Assembly: GCF_020687805.1 (NCBI RefSeq) | Contig: NZ_JAJEWQ010000010.1 | Coordinates: forward strand, 1 to 64,000 | Source: Planctobacterium marinum | GTDB lineage: Bacteria; Pseudomonadota; Gammaproteobacteria; Enterobacterales; Alteromonadaceae | Direction of reading: 5' to 3' | Length of the DNA stretch: 64,000 nt | In this document: positions 8,539-17,279 of the stretch, piece by piece | Layout: the number at the start of each line of letters is the position of its first letter | Position numbering within the stretch: position 1 is the stretch's first letter | Position numbers and translations under genes: made by a program | Notes under the pieces: model-generated | What the model was told of the DNA's origin: nothing | Database searches by the model: none | The model's input: only the letters and a program-made list of their open reading frames with translations

Positions 8539-8873
8539 TTAGCAAAAAGGCATTGAGGTCGCGGGGTTATAGTCAACTGGCCCTACTATATCCGCAATTC
8601 AATGAGAATAAAACAGACCCTGCCAAAAGCCGGTACAATCCACAAAACGTATTGAATTACATAGTATTTTATACTTTTGTCGGATTGCTCAATGAAAAGA
8701 CTCTGGGACAATAAACATCAGTTAATGCAGTAGCGTCAGGTGCTAATAGTCAGAAAAAGTCTAAGAAACCGACAAAGTTGCAGATAAATAATATGATAAG
8801 AGAGAGACGAGATATGGTGATTTTGCCCAGAGTTTGTTCTAATACCAAAAAATACAAGAATAAAAAGTAACAT
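8539..8873. promoter_or_regulatory. divergent intergenic region upstream of the MSHA locus
   Basis: 335 nt between the GAF-like gene and mshI, which must hold the promoters for both directions. It is AT-rich with several TATA-like hexamers (e.g. TATACT at 8670-8675), but I find no hexamer pair with 16-18 nt spacing that I would commit to. No protein gene is seen. Confidence 0.4.
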
Positions 8874-9830
8874 ATGCGCATAGGTTGGAGAAAACTGATT
8901 TCCTACATGAATCGCAAGCCGTCCGGTTTCGCGTCGTTGGGGATCGAGTATGATGTCAACGGCCTGCATGTGTGTGCCACTCAGGATATTGATGGTCAGA
9001 AAACCTGGGTGCTTGATCAAACGCTTCCACTGCAGGACTGGCAAACTCAGTTAAAAGAACTGGTGTCTGAGCAGGGGCTAAACAACACAAAAACCACCCT
9101 CGTATTTGCCACCAAAAAATACAAACTGGTGCAAACCGATAAACCCGCCGTTCCTGAGGAAGAAATCGCTTCCGCATTGCAATGGTCCATAAAAGACCTG
9201 CTCATGACGCAAGATGAAGTGGTCATTGATTATTTTGATTTACCAGCACAAACCACCGGGGCCAATAAGGTCAATGTGGTTGCGATTCCCAAAGCCGAGT
9301 TATTTGAAGTATGTAAAGGCGTGCTGGAAGCCGGATTGTTTGTGGAAAGTGTGACGGTGGAAGAACTGGCTACCTGTGAGTTATTACCCAAAGACCAGGA
9401 TGGTTATGTCACCATGTTTCAGGCTCCGGGCGCAGAGGTTTGTCTGAATATCGTCAAAGGCGGAAGAATGTACTTCTCGCGACGCATTAAAGGTTATGAA
9501 CAAATCAGTACCTTCACTGAAATGGAATTGCAAATGGGGGTATCAGAAACACTCAGTGTTGAGTTACAGCGTTCTATGGACTTTTTTGAGAGCCAGTTGC
9601 GGCAAGCCCCGGTTAAACGCATTTATCTGAATCTGGATACCCAGCATCAGGCTGTGCTGGCGAAGTTGATCACTGATGCGATGCAGGTTGAAGCTGAGGC
9701 CTTTATCCCCGATTGTCCCAAGTTTGAATCATTGAGTTTTACCGATGCCTCATTAGCCGCATTGGGGGGCGCGTTTGCCACCACAGACAAAGCCTTACCG
9801 GTTGATGTCGAAGAAGGAGATGCCGCGTGA
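8874..9830 (+). CDS. mshI: MSHA biogenesis protein MshI (PilM-like)
   Basis: 318 aa, first gene of the MSHA type IV pilus locus. The sequence fits the PilM/MshI actin-like ATPase fold that sits on the cytoplasmic face and couples the inner-membrane alignment proteins to the pilus motor: an N-terminal ASLGIEYDVNGLHVC strand pair, EEEIASALQWSIKDLL, and a central VNVVAIPKAELF. No membrane segment. An alternative ATG (8907) would give a start at MNRKPSG. Its stop overlaps the GTG of the next gene (GTGA), indicating translational coupling. Confidence 0.85.
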   Translation: MRIGWRKLISYMNRKPSGFASLGIEYDVNGLHVCATQDIDGQKTWVLDQTLPLQDWQTQLKELVSEQGLNNTKTTLVFATKKYKLVQTDKPAVPEEEIASALQWSIKDLLMTQDEVVIDYFDLPAQTTGANKVNVVAIPKAELFEVCKGVLEAGLFVESVTVEELATCELLPKDQDGYVTMFQAPGAEVCLNIVKGGRMYFSRRIKGYEQISTFTEMELQMGVSETLSVELQRSMDFFESQLRQAPVKRIYLNLDTQHQAVLAKLITDAMQVEAEAFIPDCPKFESLSFTDASLAALGGAFATTDKALPVDVEEGDAA

Positions 9831-10474
9831 AGTACCGCGTTAACCTCTTTCCGGATGAACTGAAACCGAAACTAAATTTGTTTACTGCAGGATTTGTCCT
9901 GCTGATGTGGTTGTTTAGTGGGGTTGTGTTGTTTGCCATCAGTGAGCATTACCATCAGGAATATCGCGACATGCAGGTTGCTACCCGGGATATTCAGCAA
10001 AAATACACACAGCAGACTAAGATGTTGAAAATGCTCACCAATGCCCGTGATACCCGGGCGCAGGATCCGGCCCTGGTCTCTCAGGTGCAAAAACTACAAA
10101 ATGAAGCACGTGATAAAGGACTGCTGCTGGATGAACTTCGCGGACGTGAGCAACTGAAAAATCAGGGCTTTTCTATGCTGATGGAAGATCTGGCGCTTAA
10201 TCATGTGGATGGCGTTTGGTTAACGCGTATCAGCATTCACGAACAAAAAATTCGCATGGAAGGCGCCACCATTGAGTCTGCCAAAGTACCGTTTTGGGTG
10301 AGCCAGTTGCGCCAATCCAACTATTTTACCGGCCGCAGTTTTGCCGGTGCCAGAATGTTCAGAGATGACCAGGACAATCTGAATTTTGTTATCAGCTCTG
10401 ATTTGGTAGAACTGGCAGTTGAAAAAGAAGTCCTGAAAAAAGCGGCGGGCGTTGCGGGAGCCGGGCAACCATGA
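9827..10474 (+). CDS. mshI2: MSHA biogenesis protein, PilN-like (MshI2)
   Basis: 215 aa. The N-terminal YRVNLFPDELKPK motif followed by one membrane helix (about 15-37) and a periplasmic coiled coil is the signature of PilN-family inner-membrane alignment proteins. It presumably binds MshI through the N-terminal NLFP motif, as PilN binds PilM. Starts at GTG overlapping the mshI stop; its stop overlaps the mshJ ATG (ATGA). The name mshI2 follows usage in related genomes; function is from family knowledge. Confidence 0.8.
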   Translation: MKYRVNLFPDELKPKLNLFTAGFVLLMWLFSGVVLFAISEHYHQEYRDMQVATRDIQQKYTQQTKMLKMLTNARDTRAQDPALVSQVQKLQNEARDKGLLLDELRGREQLKNQGFSMLMEDLALNHVDGVWLTRISIHEQKIRMEGATIESAKVPFWVSQLRQSNYFTGRSFAGARMFRDDQDNLNFVISSDLVELAVEKEVLKKAAGVAGAGQP

Positions 10475-11133
10475 ATATTGATATAAAACGCTGGTCTGAT
10501 GTGGAAGATAAGTTCGCGGAATTGTCGACCCGTGAAAAAACGCTGGCGCTGTTTAGCGGTTTGGTGGCCGTGTTGTTCGGTGGCTATGTGTGGTTAGTTG
10601 AGCCGGTACAAATTGAAATTGAAAAGCTAACCCGGACTGTGGAGAGGCAGAAGTCTCAATCGGGTCAGTTAGACACTCAAATTCAGGCCGTAGAATTAGA
10701 GCTCGCGGAAGATCCCAACGAACCCTTGCGCAAAAACCGCGAAAAGTTTGCACAGCAAATTACAGAGATAGATGAAAAGCTGCGTGAACAAACGGTGGAT
10801 TTGATCCCGGCAAACAAAATGCCGGAGGTATTGGAAAAGATTTTAAGCCAGTCCAGAAAGCTCAAAGTGCTGCAGATGGAGTCTATTCCGCCGGTGAGGA
10901 TGATGGACATCAATGCAGACAGCGGTGCCCGGGTTAATTTATTTCAGCATGGCGTGTTACTGGTCCTGGAAGGTGAATATGGCCATATTTGGGAGTATCT
11001 CAATGAAATTGAGTCGCTTGAGTGGCGCTTTTACTGGAAGCGATTTGATTACATTGTGGAGGAGCACCCCAAAGCCAGGGCGGAAATTGAATTGTATACC
11101 CTCAGCACCAGTAAAGCCTTTATTGGAGTCTGA
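10471..11133 (+). CDS. mshJ: MSHA biogenesis protein MshJ (PilO-like)
   Basis: 220 aa with one membrane helix near residues 26-44, a periplasmic coiled coil (KLTRTVERQKSQSGQLDTQI and onward) and a C-terminal ferredoxin-like region ending in ELYTLSTSKAFIGV. This is PilO/MshJ organisation, expected to pair with the PilN-like protein in the inner-membrane alignment complex linking motor to secretin. ATG overlaps the previous stop. Confidence 0.85.
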   Translation: MNIDIKRWSDVEDKFAELSTREKTLALFSGLVAVLFGGYVWLVEPVQIEIEKLTRTVERQKSQSGQLDTQIQAVELELAEDPNEPLRKNREKFAQQITEIDEKLREQTVDLIPANKMPEVLEKILSQSRKLKVLQMESIPPVRMMDINADSGARVNLFQHGVLLVLEGEYGHIWEYLNEIESLEWRFYWKRFDYIVEEHPKARAEIELYTLSTSKAFIGV

Positions 11134-11134
11134 T

Positions 11135-11533
11135 ATGCGAATGTTTGTGATGATATTGTGTTTATTGATGGCATCCGGGAATGTACTGGCACGACAGATA
11201 TTGAAAGATCCTACGCGTCCGGCAAATAAAGCGGTTTTGGCCGTGGACGAAGAGGGCGGCGCGGCAACGCAGGACGGTGCGGCGCTGGGGAGTGCGTCCG
11301 GGCAGGGCAATAATGCCGCTTTCCCAAACGCAAAGTTATCCGCAATTGTGGTTACGGATCCTGTGAAATATGCAATAATTAACAATGAGGTGGTTTATGA
11401 AGGGGCTCACTGGCGCAATGTAATACTCAGCCAGGTGAAACCCTACAGTATCATTTTAAAATTAAACGACCTCGAAAAAGAAATAACAATAAGTAAAACA
11501 GATTTTATTACCGAATCAAATTATGATCATTAG
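11135..11533 (+). CDS. mshK: MSHA biogenesis protein MshK
   Basis: 132 aa with a signal peptide (MRMFVMILCLLMASGNVLA) and a mature part beginning RQILKDPTRPANK. The DPTRP motif and the C-terminal SAIVVTDPVKYAIINNEVVYEGAHW / ITISKTDF segments are typical of MshK/PilP-like periplasmic linkers that help the secretin. GGAG lies 7 nt before ATG and the start sits just after the mshJ stop. A longer in-frame reading from 10913 is rejected because it runs inside mshJ. The end overlaps mshL by 11 nt. Confidence 0.85.
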   Translation: MRMFVMILCLLMASGNVLARQILKDPTRPANKAVLAVDEEGGAATQDGAALGSASGQGNNAAFPNAKLSAIVVTDPVKYAIINNEVVYEGAHWRNVILSQVKPYSIILKLNDLEKEITISKTDFITESNYDH

Positions 11534-13178
11534 ATGCGCTATTCTGGTTTTCTTGTCGGTAATTCTGGCCGCGTGTCAGAGTTCCAGCCGTCCAGAAATG
11601 ACACAACCCGCAAGGTCTGCACTGGGCCAGGCAATCTCTGAGGACGACGACGAACAGGGTGCCACTCAGCCACTACAGACCGTACCCCAGTCGGTGGCAG
11701 AAGCGCTGCGCCCCGAGCTTCCCGTACAAAAAGAGCGGGAGCTATTCGGCGAACCTCGCCTGGACATTCAGGCAAACCAGGTGGATGCCCGTACTTTCTT
11801 TTCCGGATTAGTTAAAAACAGCCACTACAGTATCGCCATACATCCTGAAGTACAGGGCAGTATTACTCTGGATCTGAAGCAGGTACGCCTGCAGGACGTG
11901 TTTGAAATTGTGCAGGAAATCTATGGCTACGATGTACAGCAAACCGGCAATGTATATCGGGTTTACCCCTCCGGGATCCGCACCGAAACATTCGCCGTCA
12001 ACTATTTGCTTATGCAACGCGATGGCAGCACATCCAGTAGCGTCAGCACCGGCGGTGTATCGCAATTTGGTGGCAGCAGCGGTAATAATAACAGCGGCCT
12101 TGGGGGCGGTAATCGCGGCAACAATAACAGCAATAATCTTACCGGGTTAAGTGGCGGCGGCAACGGCACCACAATCTCAACCACAACTCAAACTAACTTC
12201 TGGGCGCAATTACAGGCCGCATTGATTTCTATGGTGGGCGCAGAGCAGGGGCGCAGTGTCGTGGTGTCGCCTCAGGCGGGCCTGGTTTCTGTAAGGGCTA
12301 TGCCTGATGAATTGCGTCAGGTGCGCAAGTTTTTGCAGGCTTCTCAGGAAAGCGTGCAGCGTCAGGTGATTCTGGAAGCCCGGGTGATTGAACTGACATT
12401 AAGTGACGAGTACCAGCAGGGTATCAACTGGACCCAGATTCTGTCGCATTCCGGCTCTACCGATTTTCGCTTTGCAGCCGGAGCCACTACCTCCGGGAAC
12501 GAAATAACCGGTGCCCTGGGGGGAATTTCCAGCCTGTCGTTTATCAATCAGGATTTCTCCGGGGTACTGTCTTTGTTGTCTACTCAGGGAAATGTGCAGG
12601 TGTTGTCCAGCCCAAGGGTAACGGCGCTCAATAATCAAAAAGCAGTCATCAAAGTGGGCAGTGATGAATACTTCGTTACCGATGTATCCAATCAAAGCAC
12701 CACCAATGCCAGTACCACGTCAACGACACCAGATGTAGAATTAACCCCTTTCTTTTCCGGCATCGCCCTGGATGTCACTCCGCAAATTGACGAGCGCGGC
12801 AGTGTTCTGCTGCATGTTCATCCTTCTGTTATTGAGACTGAAGAGCAGCAAAAGGTGGTTACCATTAATCAGGAAGAACTGGTATTGCCACTGGCGCAAA
12901 GTAACATTCGTGAATCTGATACGGTTATTCAGGCGCGCTCCGGCGAAATAGTGGTGATTGGTGGCCTGATGTCCACCAGTACCACAGACAATATTTCCAA
13001 AACGCCCTTTGTCGGCGATATCCCGGTTCTGGGTAATCTGTTTCGCAATAAGCGCGAAGCTGTAGTGAAACGCGAACTGGTGATCCTGATCAAACCCACG
13101 GTGGTGAAACAAGGTACCTGGCAACAACAGTTGAAACAAAGTCAGGATTACATAGCTGACTGGTTGTATGTGGATTAA
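11523..13178 (+). CDS. mshL: MSHA pilus secretin MshL
   Basis: 551 aa outer-membrane secretin through which the MSHA pilus is extruded. A lipoprotein signal with lipobox LAAC (Cys18) is present, so it probably needs no separate pilotin. An STN/N0 domain covers about 80-165 (LDIQANQVDARTFFSGLVK), a Gly/Asn-rich low-complexity stretch about 176-220, then an N1-like and a secretin core (about 270-545) with VLSSPRVTALNNQKAVIKVG and the conserved PFVGDIPVLGNLFRNK near the C terminus. The start overlaps mshK with no clear ribosome site, suggesting coupling. Confidence 0.93.
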   Translation: MIIRCAILVFLSVILAACQSSSRPEMTQPARSALGQAISEDDDEQGATQPLQTVPQSVAEALRPELPVQKERELFGEPRLDIQANQVDARTFFSGLVKNSHYSIAIHPEVQGSITLDLKQVRLQDVFEIVQEIYGYDVQQTGNVYRVYPSGIRTETFAVNYLLMQRDGSTSSSVSTGGVSQFGGSSGNNNSGLGGGNRGNNNSNNLTGLSGGGNGTTISTTTQTNFWAQLQAALISMVGAEQGRSVVVSPQAGLVSVRAMPDELRQVRKFLQASQESVQRQVILEARVIELTLSDEYQQGINWTQILSHSGSTDFRFAAGATTSGNEITGALGGISSLSFINQDFSGVLSLLSTQGNVQVLSSPRVTALNNQKAVIKVGSDEYFVTDVSNQSTTNASTTSTTPDVELTPFFSGIALDVTPQIDERGSVLLHVHPSVIETEEQQKVVTINQEELVLPLAQSNIRESDTVIQARSGEIVVIGGLMSTSTTDNISKTPFVGDIPVLGNLFRNKREAVVKRELVILIKPTVVKQGTWQQQLKQSQDYIADWLYVD

Positions 13179-13181
13179 GTT

Positions 13182-14108
13182 ATGTACCTGTATCATTTTG
13201 GTTTGCGGGAGTTACCTTTCACACTAACCCCCAACACCAGCTATTTTTACGGTTTACCCTGCCATAAAGAAGCGTTAGATGTAATTTTGCACGCGCTTAA
13301 AGCCGGTGAAGGGTTTATCAAAGTTACCGGCGAAGTGGGGACCGGCAAAACCCTGATATGCCGAAAAATTCTCAATGAGTTACCTGATCACTTCGTCACG
13401 GCTTATATTCCCAACCCTTATCTGTCACCGGAAGAATTGAGACGGGCAGTGGCGGCTGAACTTAAAGTCAATCTGAGCACTCAAACTGATCAACAGGAGT
13501 TTACTCAGCGAATACAGGAAAAGCTGATTGAGATCCATCAGGGCGGCAATTCCGTGGTGTTGATCATTGATGAAGCGCAGGCGTTACCCAGTGAAAGCCT
13601 TGAGGTGTTGCGCCTGTTTACCAATCTGGAAACCGAATCGCGTAAATTGTTGCAGGTGGTTTTGTTCGGGCAGCCAGAACTGGATACCAAAATCAGCAAG
13701 GGCGAGCTCAGACAATTAAAGCAACGCATTACATTTAGCTATGCGTTGCAAACCATGGACAGGGATCAACTTTATTTTTATCTGAAACATCGTCTCAGTG
13801 TAGCGGGCAATCGCTCCGAAGAAATTTTTAGTCGTCAGGTGTGTGGCTTGCTGCACAAGGCCTGCAGAGGAACCCCAAGAATAGTCAACGTTGTTGCTCA
13901 CAAAGCATTGATGTTGGCCTATGGCGAAGGAAAGCATCGCGTGACTAAAGATCACGTAAAACTTGCCGTCAAAGATACAGATGCCTGTATACAACCAAGG
14001 TCGAATAGCCGGGTATCGATTTTTGTATTAATTTTGGCGTTATTATTGCTTTTGTTTATGTTCCGAAGCGAACTGACCAATTTTTTGACTGGAGCTGAAT
14101 TACTGTGA
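13182..14108 (+). CDS. mshM: MSHA biogenesis ATPase MshM (ExeA-like)
   Basis: 308 aa AAA ATPase of the ExeA/GspA type, thought to help assemble the secretin through the peptidoglycan. Walker A is GEVGTGKT (50-57), Walker B VVLIIDEAQAL (about 125-135), and a C-terminal membrane helix IFVLILALLLLLFMF (about 282-296) follows the ATPase part. The start lies 3 nt after the mshL stop; the end overlaps mshN by GTGA. Confidence 0.92.
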   Translation: MYLYHFGLRELPFTLTPNTSYFYGLPCHKEALDVILHALKAGEGFIKVTGEVGTGKTLICRKILNELPDHFVTAYIPNPYLSPEELRRAVAAELKVNLSTQTDQQEFTQRIQEKLIEIHQGGNSVVLIIDEAQALPSESLEVLRLFTNLETESRKLLQVVLFGQPELDTKISKGELRQLKQRITFSYALQTMDRDQLYFYLKHRLSVAGNRSEEIFSRQVCGLLHKACRGTPRIVNVVAHKALMLAYGEGKHRVTKDHVKLAVKDTDACIQPRSNSRVSIFVLILALLLLLFMFRSELTNFLTGAELL

Positions 14109-15316
14109 GTGTCGTGAATAAGATGCTAAAGGATCTCGATGATCGTGGTGCCCATGAGCATGGGGACGGAAGCGATTATCAGGAGCCGCCAGAATCAAAG
14201 CGCATTCGCTATATGATTTTCTTTATTGCTTTTATTGGGGTCTCAGCTGCCGGATATTTCAGTTATCGGGCTATGGGTCCCGAGTATTTTGTCGATCTGT
14301 ACACCCAGACCATGCAATTTATTTCAGGCGAAGAGCCAAAACAGCAACAAAGTAAAAAGGTGTCGGTCAACAGCGCGCTGGATCAGATGATGCCGACCCG
14401 GGGCGGCGTTCCGGTTATCGACGAGCCGGTGAAACCCCCGCAAGTTACAAACATGCAAAATGAACAGGAGTTGCTTGCGAAAAGCCAGCCTTCTGAAAGT
14501 GCTGTGCAAGCAACAACGGCCACGGCCAGCGCAGACGATGAGCAAAATCGACAAACAGCTGGTGATGCCGAAGACGATTTCGCCGAAGCCGACTTTGCTG
14601 CTACACAAAGCGCAGATAGCCAACCCCAGGCCAAAGAGGCCGGTAGCCAAAACACGGCAGAGCCGGTGGTAACCGTAGGGCAGACATTGGTACCTGTGGC
14701 ACCCGGCAGAGGGAGCTTTGTTCAGGTAAGTGGTGTGGAAGGCGCTACCGCGCAAATCACTGAATTATCCAGCCTGGCTTCTCAGGCAGTGGCCGAAAAC
14801 AATGTAGAAAGGGCCATAACCCTGTATCGTCAAATTCTCAATGTCGACTTTAAACAGCATGATATTCGCAAAAAGTTAGCCGTCTTGCTCTATTCCAACG
14901 GAAACAATGGTGCCGCCAGTGTGGTGTTGTCTGATGGCATCGATATCGCGCCGCAACGGGTGGATTTTCGTCTGATGTTGGCCCGGTTGTTTTATCGCGA
15001 GAAAAAGTTACGCGCAGCATACACAGTGCTTGAAGGTGTTGATCCTGATGTGCAGCGCAATATTGATTTTTATGGTTTAAAGGCCACCGTGGCGCAGGAG
15101 TTGGAACTCAACGCCGAATCTTCACATCTGTACGGAAGACTGGTGATCTTTGAACCCAACAGAGCGCAATGGTGGTTAGGTTTAGCGGTATCGCTGGATC
15201 GTATGTCGCAACGAGATGGTGCGCTAAAAGCCTACGAAAACGCCGCTGATTTGCGGCAGTTGTCAGCCTCAGCCAATGATTTTATAAAACAGAGAATTCT
15301 CGAGCTGGGGGGCTAG
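14105..15316 (+). CDS. mshN: MSHA biogenesis protein MshN (TPR)
   Basis: 403 aa starting at GTG. The N-terminal SVVNKMLKDLDDRG motif is typical of MshN. One membrane helix lies at about 38-56, then a long acidic Ala/Gln/Ser-rich linker (about 75-215), then TPR-like helical repeats (225-400) such as AERAITLYRQIL-type and LRAAYTVLEGVDPDV units. Probably a periplasmic scaffold between inner membrane and secretin. The start overlaps the mshM stop. Confidence 0.88.
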   Translation: MSVVNKMLKDLDDRGAHEHGDGSDYQEPPESKRIRYMIFFIAFIGVSAAGYFSYRAMGPEYFVDLYTQTMQFISGEEPKQQQSKKVSVNSALDQMMPTRGGVPVIDEPVKPPQVTNMQNEQELLAKSQPSESAVQATTATASADDEQNRQTAGDAEDDFAEADFAATQSADSQPQAKEAGSQNTAEPVVTVGQTLVPVAPGRGSFVQVSGVEGATAQITELSSLASQAVAENNVERAITLYRQILNVDFKQHDIRKKLAVLLYSNGNNGAASVVLSDGIDIAPQRVDFRLMLARLFYREKKLRAAYTVLEGVDPDVQRNIDFYGLKATVAQELELNAESSHLYGRLVIFEPNRAQWWLGLAVSLDRMSQRDGALKAYENAADLRQLSASANDFIKQRILELGG

Positions 15317-15317
15317 A

Positions 15318-17180
15318 TTGAAGCCAAAGTTAAAGATGCGACTCGGGGATCTGTTGGTTCACGAGTCGGTTATCACTGATGAACAACTTCAGCAGGCGCT
15401 TACTGCGCAGCGGGAAACGGGGCGCAAACTCGGCCAGGCGCTACAGGATTTGGGCTTTGTCACTGAACAGGGCTTACTGACTTTTCTGGCGCAGCAACTG
15501 AATATTCCGCTGCTGGATATTTCCCGCAAAAAGATTGATCCCAATGTCGTGAAACTGGTGCCGGAAGTGCAGGCACGTCGCTTAAAAGCACTGCCATTGG
15601 AAGAGCGGGACGACAGCATTCTGATTGCCATGAGTGATCCGGCTGACTTGTCTATTGTGGATACCCTGTCAAACATACTGCCCAAACCGCTGGAACTGGC
15701 TATTGTGCCTGAATCCCAGTTGTACCATGCCTTTGATACCTACTATCGACGCACTGAAGAAATCGCCTCTTTTGCTCAGGCGCTGGCATCAGAATACGAA
15801 GATGACGACGATTTTGATTTAACTGATACCGCTGGTGATGAAGAAGAAGACACCACTGTGGCCAAATTGCTGCAGTCTATCTTTGAAGATGCCGTACAAA
15901 TGTCAGCGTCAGATATTCATATCGAGCCGGATGAAGGCAAGTTACGCATCCGGCAACGGGTCGATGGCGTTCTGCTGGAAAGCGTCATTAATGAAAAAAA
16001 CATCGCGTCTGCGCTGGTTTTGCGTTTAAAACTGATGTCCGGACTGGATATTTCAGAGAAGCGTTTGCCGCAGGACGGCCGCACCAACATTCGCATTAAA
16101 GGCCGTTCTATTGATGTCCGGGTTTCCACCATGCCGGTACAAAATGGCGAATCCGTGGTTATGCGTTTGTTGGATCAATCGGCCGGCTTGTTAACTTTAG
16201 AACAAACCGGGATGCCGGAAAGGTTGTTAAAGCGCTTTCGACAACTTTTACATCGCCCTCACGGAATGATACTGGTGACCGGACCAACCGGTTCCGGGAA
16301 AACCACTACCTTGTACGGGGCCTTGTCGGAACTGAATTTGCCGGCCAAAAAGATTATTACGGTTGAAGATCCGGTGGAATACCGTTTACCCCGGATTAAT
16401 CAGGTGCAGGTAAACAGCAAAATTGGTCTGGATTTTAAAAACGTATTGAGAACCACATTGCGTCAGGATCCCGATATCATCATGGTGGGTGAGATGCGGG
16501 ACCATGAAACCGTAGAAATCGGTTTGCGAGGCGCATTAACCGGTCACCTTGTGTTATCTACCTTGCATACCAACGATTCAATAAGTAGCGCCATTCGCTT
16601 ACTGGATATGGGGGCACCTGGTTATCTGGCTGCCAGTTCATTGCGGGCCATTATCGCGCAACGACTGGTACGTCGTATTTGCAAAAACTGTCGTACCGAG
16701 AGCCGTCCCGAAGAGGATGAACTGTTCTGGATAGATAACATCGAAGCAGGCGCCAGGCGCTATAAATACCACAAAGGCGCCGGCTGCCAGACTTGTAACC
16801 AAACCGGTTATCGCGGTCGAATCGGGGTGTTTGAACTACTGGAAATGACCGAAGATATGATGAACGCGCTGAAAGACGCGGACACGGGTTTGTTTGGAAG
16901 AATGGCAAAGCGTGCGCCGGGCTATGTGCCGTTGGCAAAAAGCGCGTTACAGTATGCCAAGGTGGGACTGACTTCGATAGAAGAAGTGCTTAAGTTGGTG
17001 GAGATGGTGGCTGACGTGTCGCAATCTGCCAAGACCAAACCCGGTGCAGATAATCCCGGCACTGATAAGTCCACAACCGCAGCTTCATCTGAGGCGCCTC
17101 AGAAGCCCGCAGCAAAACCTAAACAGGATTTGAATCAACCCAGACAACCGGATTGGGGCAAGGGCGATAAACCCTCTTAG
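15318..17180 (+). CDS. mshE: MSHA pilus extension ATPase MshE with c-di-GMP-binding MshEN domain
   Basis: 620 aa secretion ATPase that powers MSHA pilus polymerisation. The N terminus has two 24-residue MshEN motifs, 8-31 (RLGDLL...Q31) and 37-60 (KLGQAL...Q60), separated by exactly five residues, the arrangement known to bind c-di-GMP in this family. The motor has Walker A GPTGSGKT (322-329), an Asp-box/Walker B (PDIIMVGEMRD), His-box HLVLSTLHTND and a tetracysteine zinc site (CKNC, CQTC). Starts at TTG with a GGGGGG-rich ribosome site just after mshN. An unusual Pro/Lys/Ser-rich tail of about 45 residues follows the normal end. Confidence 0.93.
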   Translation: MKPKLKMRLGDLLVHESVITDEQLQQALTAQRETGRKLGQALQDLGFVTEQGLLTFLAQQLNIPLLDISRKKIDPNVVKLVPEVQARRLKALPLEERDDSILIAMSDPADLSIVDTLSNILPKPLELAIVPESQLYHAFDTYYRRTEEIASFAQALASEYEDDDDFDLTDTAGDEEEDTTVAKLLQSIFEDAVQMSASDIHIEPDEGKLRIRQRVDGVLLESVINEKNIASALVLRLKLMSGLDISEKRLPQDGRTNIRIKGRSIDVRVSTMPVQNGESVVMRLLDQSAGLLTLEQTGMPERLLKRFRQLLHRPHGMILVTGPTGSGKTTTLYGALSELNLPAKKIITVEDPVEYRLPRINQVQVNSKIGLDFKNVLRTTLRQDPDIIMVGEMRDHETVEIGLRGALTGHLVLSTLHTNDSISSAIRLLDMGAPGYLAASSLRAIIAQRLVRRICKNCRTESRPEEDELFWIDNIEAGARRYKYHKGAGCQTCNQTGYRGRIGVFELLEMTEDMMNALKDADTGLFGRMAKRAPGYVPLAKSALQYAKVGLTSIEEVLKLVEMVADVSQSAKTKPGADNPGTDKSTTAASSEAPQKPAAKPKQDLNQPRQPDWGKGDKPS

Positions 17181-17279
17181 GCGCTGTTATACCGCTGTAA
17201 ATGAGAGCTGGCGCTCGTTTTTCTCTCTGTTGTTGCCTCGGGAGTTAGTGTATAAATAACCCTAATTGTTAGGATAAAG

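Noticed and set aside
10913-11134. Upstream extension of mshK
   Set aside because: It lies within mshJ in another frame; the start at 11135 has a good ribosome site and gives a clean signal peptide.
14324-14755. 143-codon minus-strand frame inside mshN
   Set aside because: A shadow of the low-complexity Ala/Gln linker of mshN with no protein-like features.
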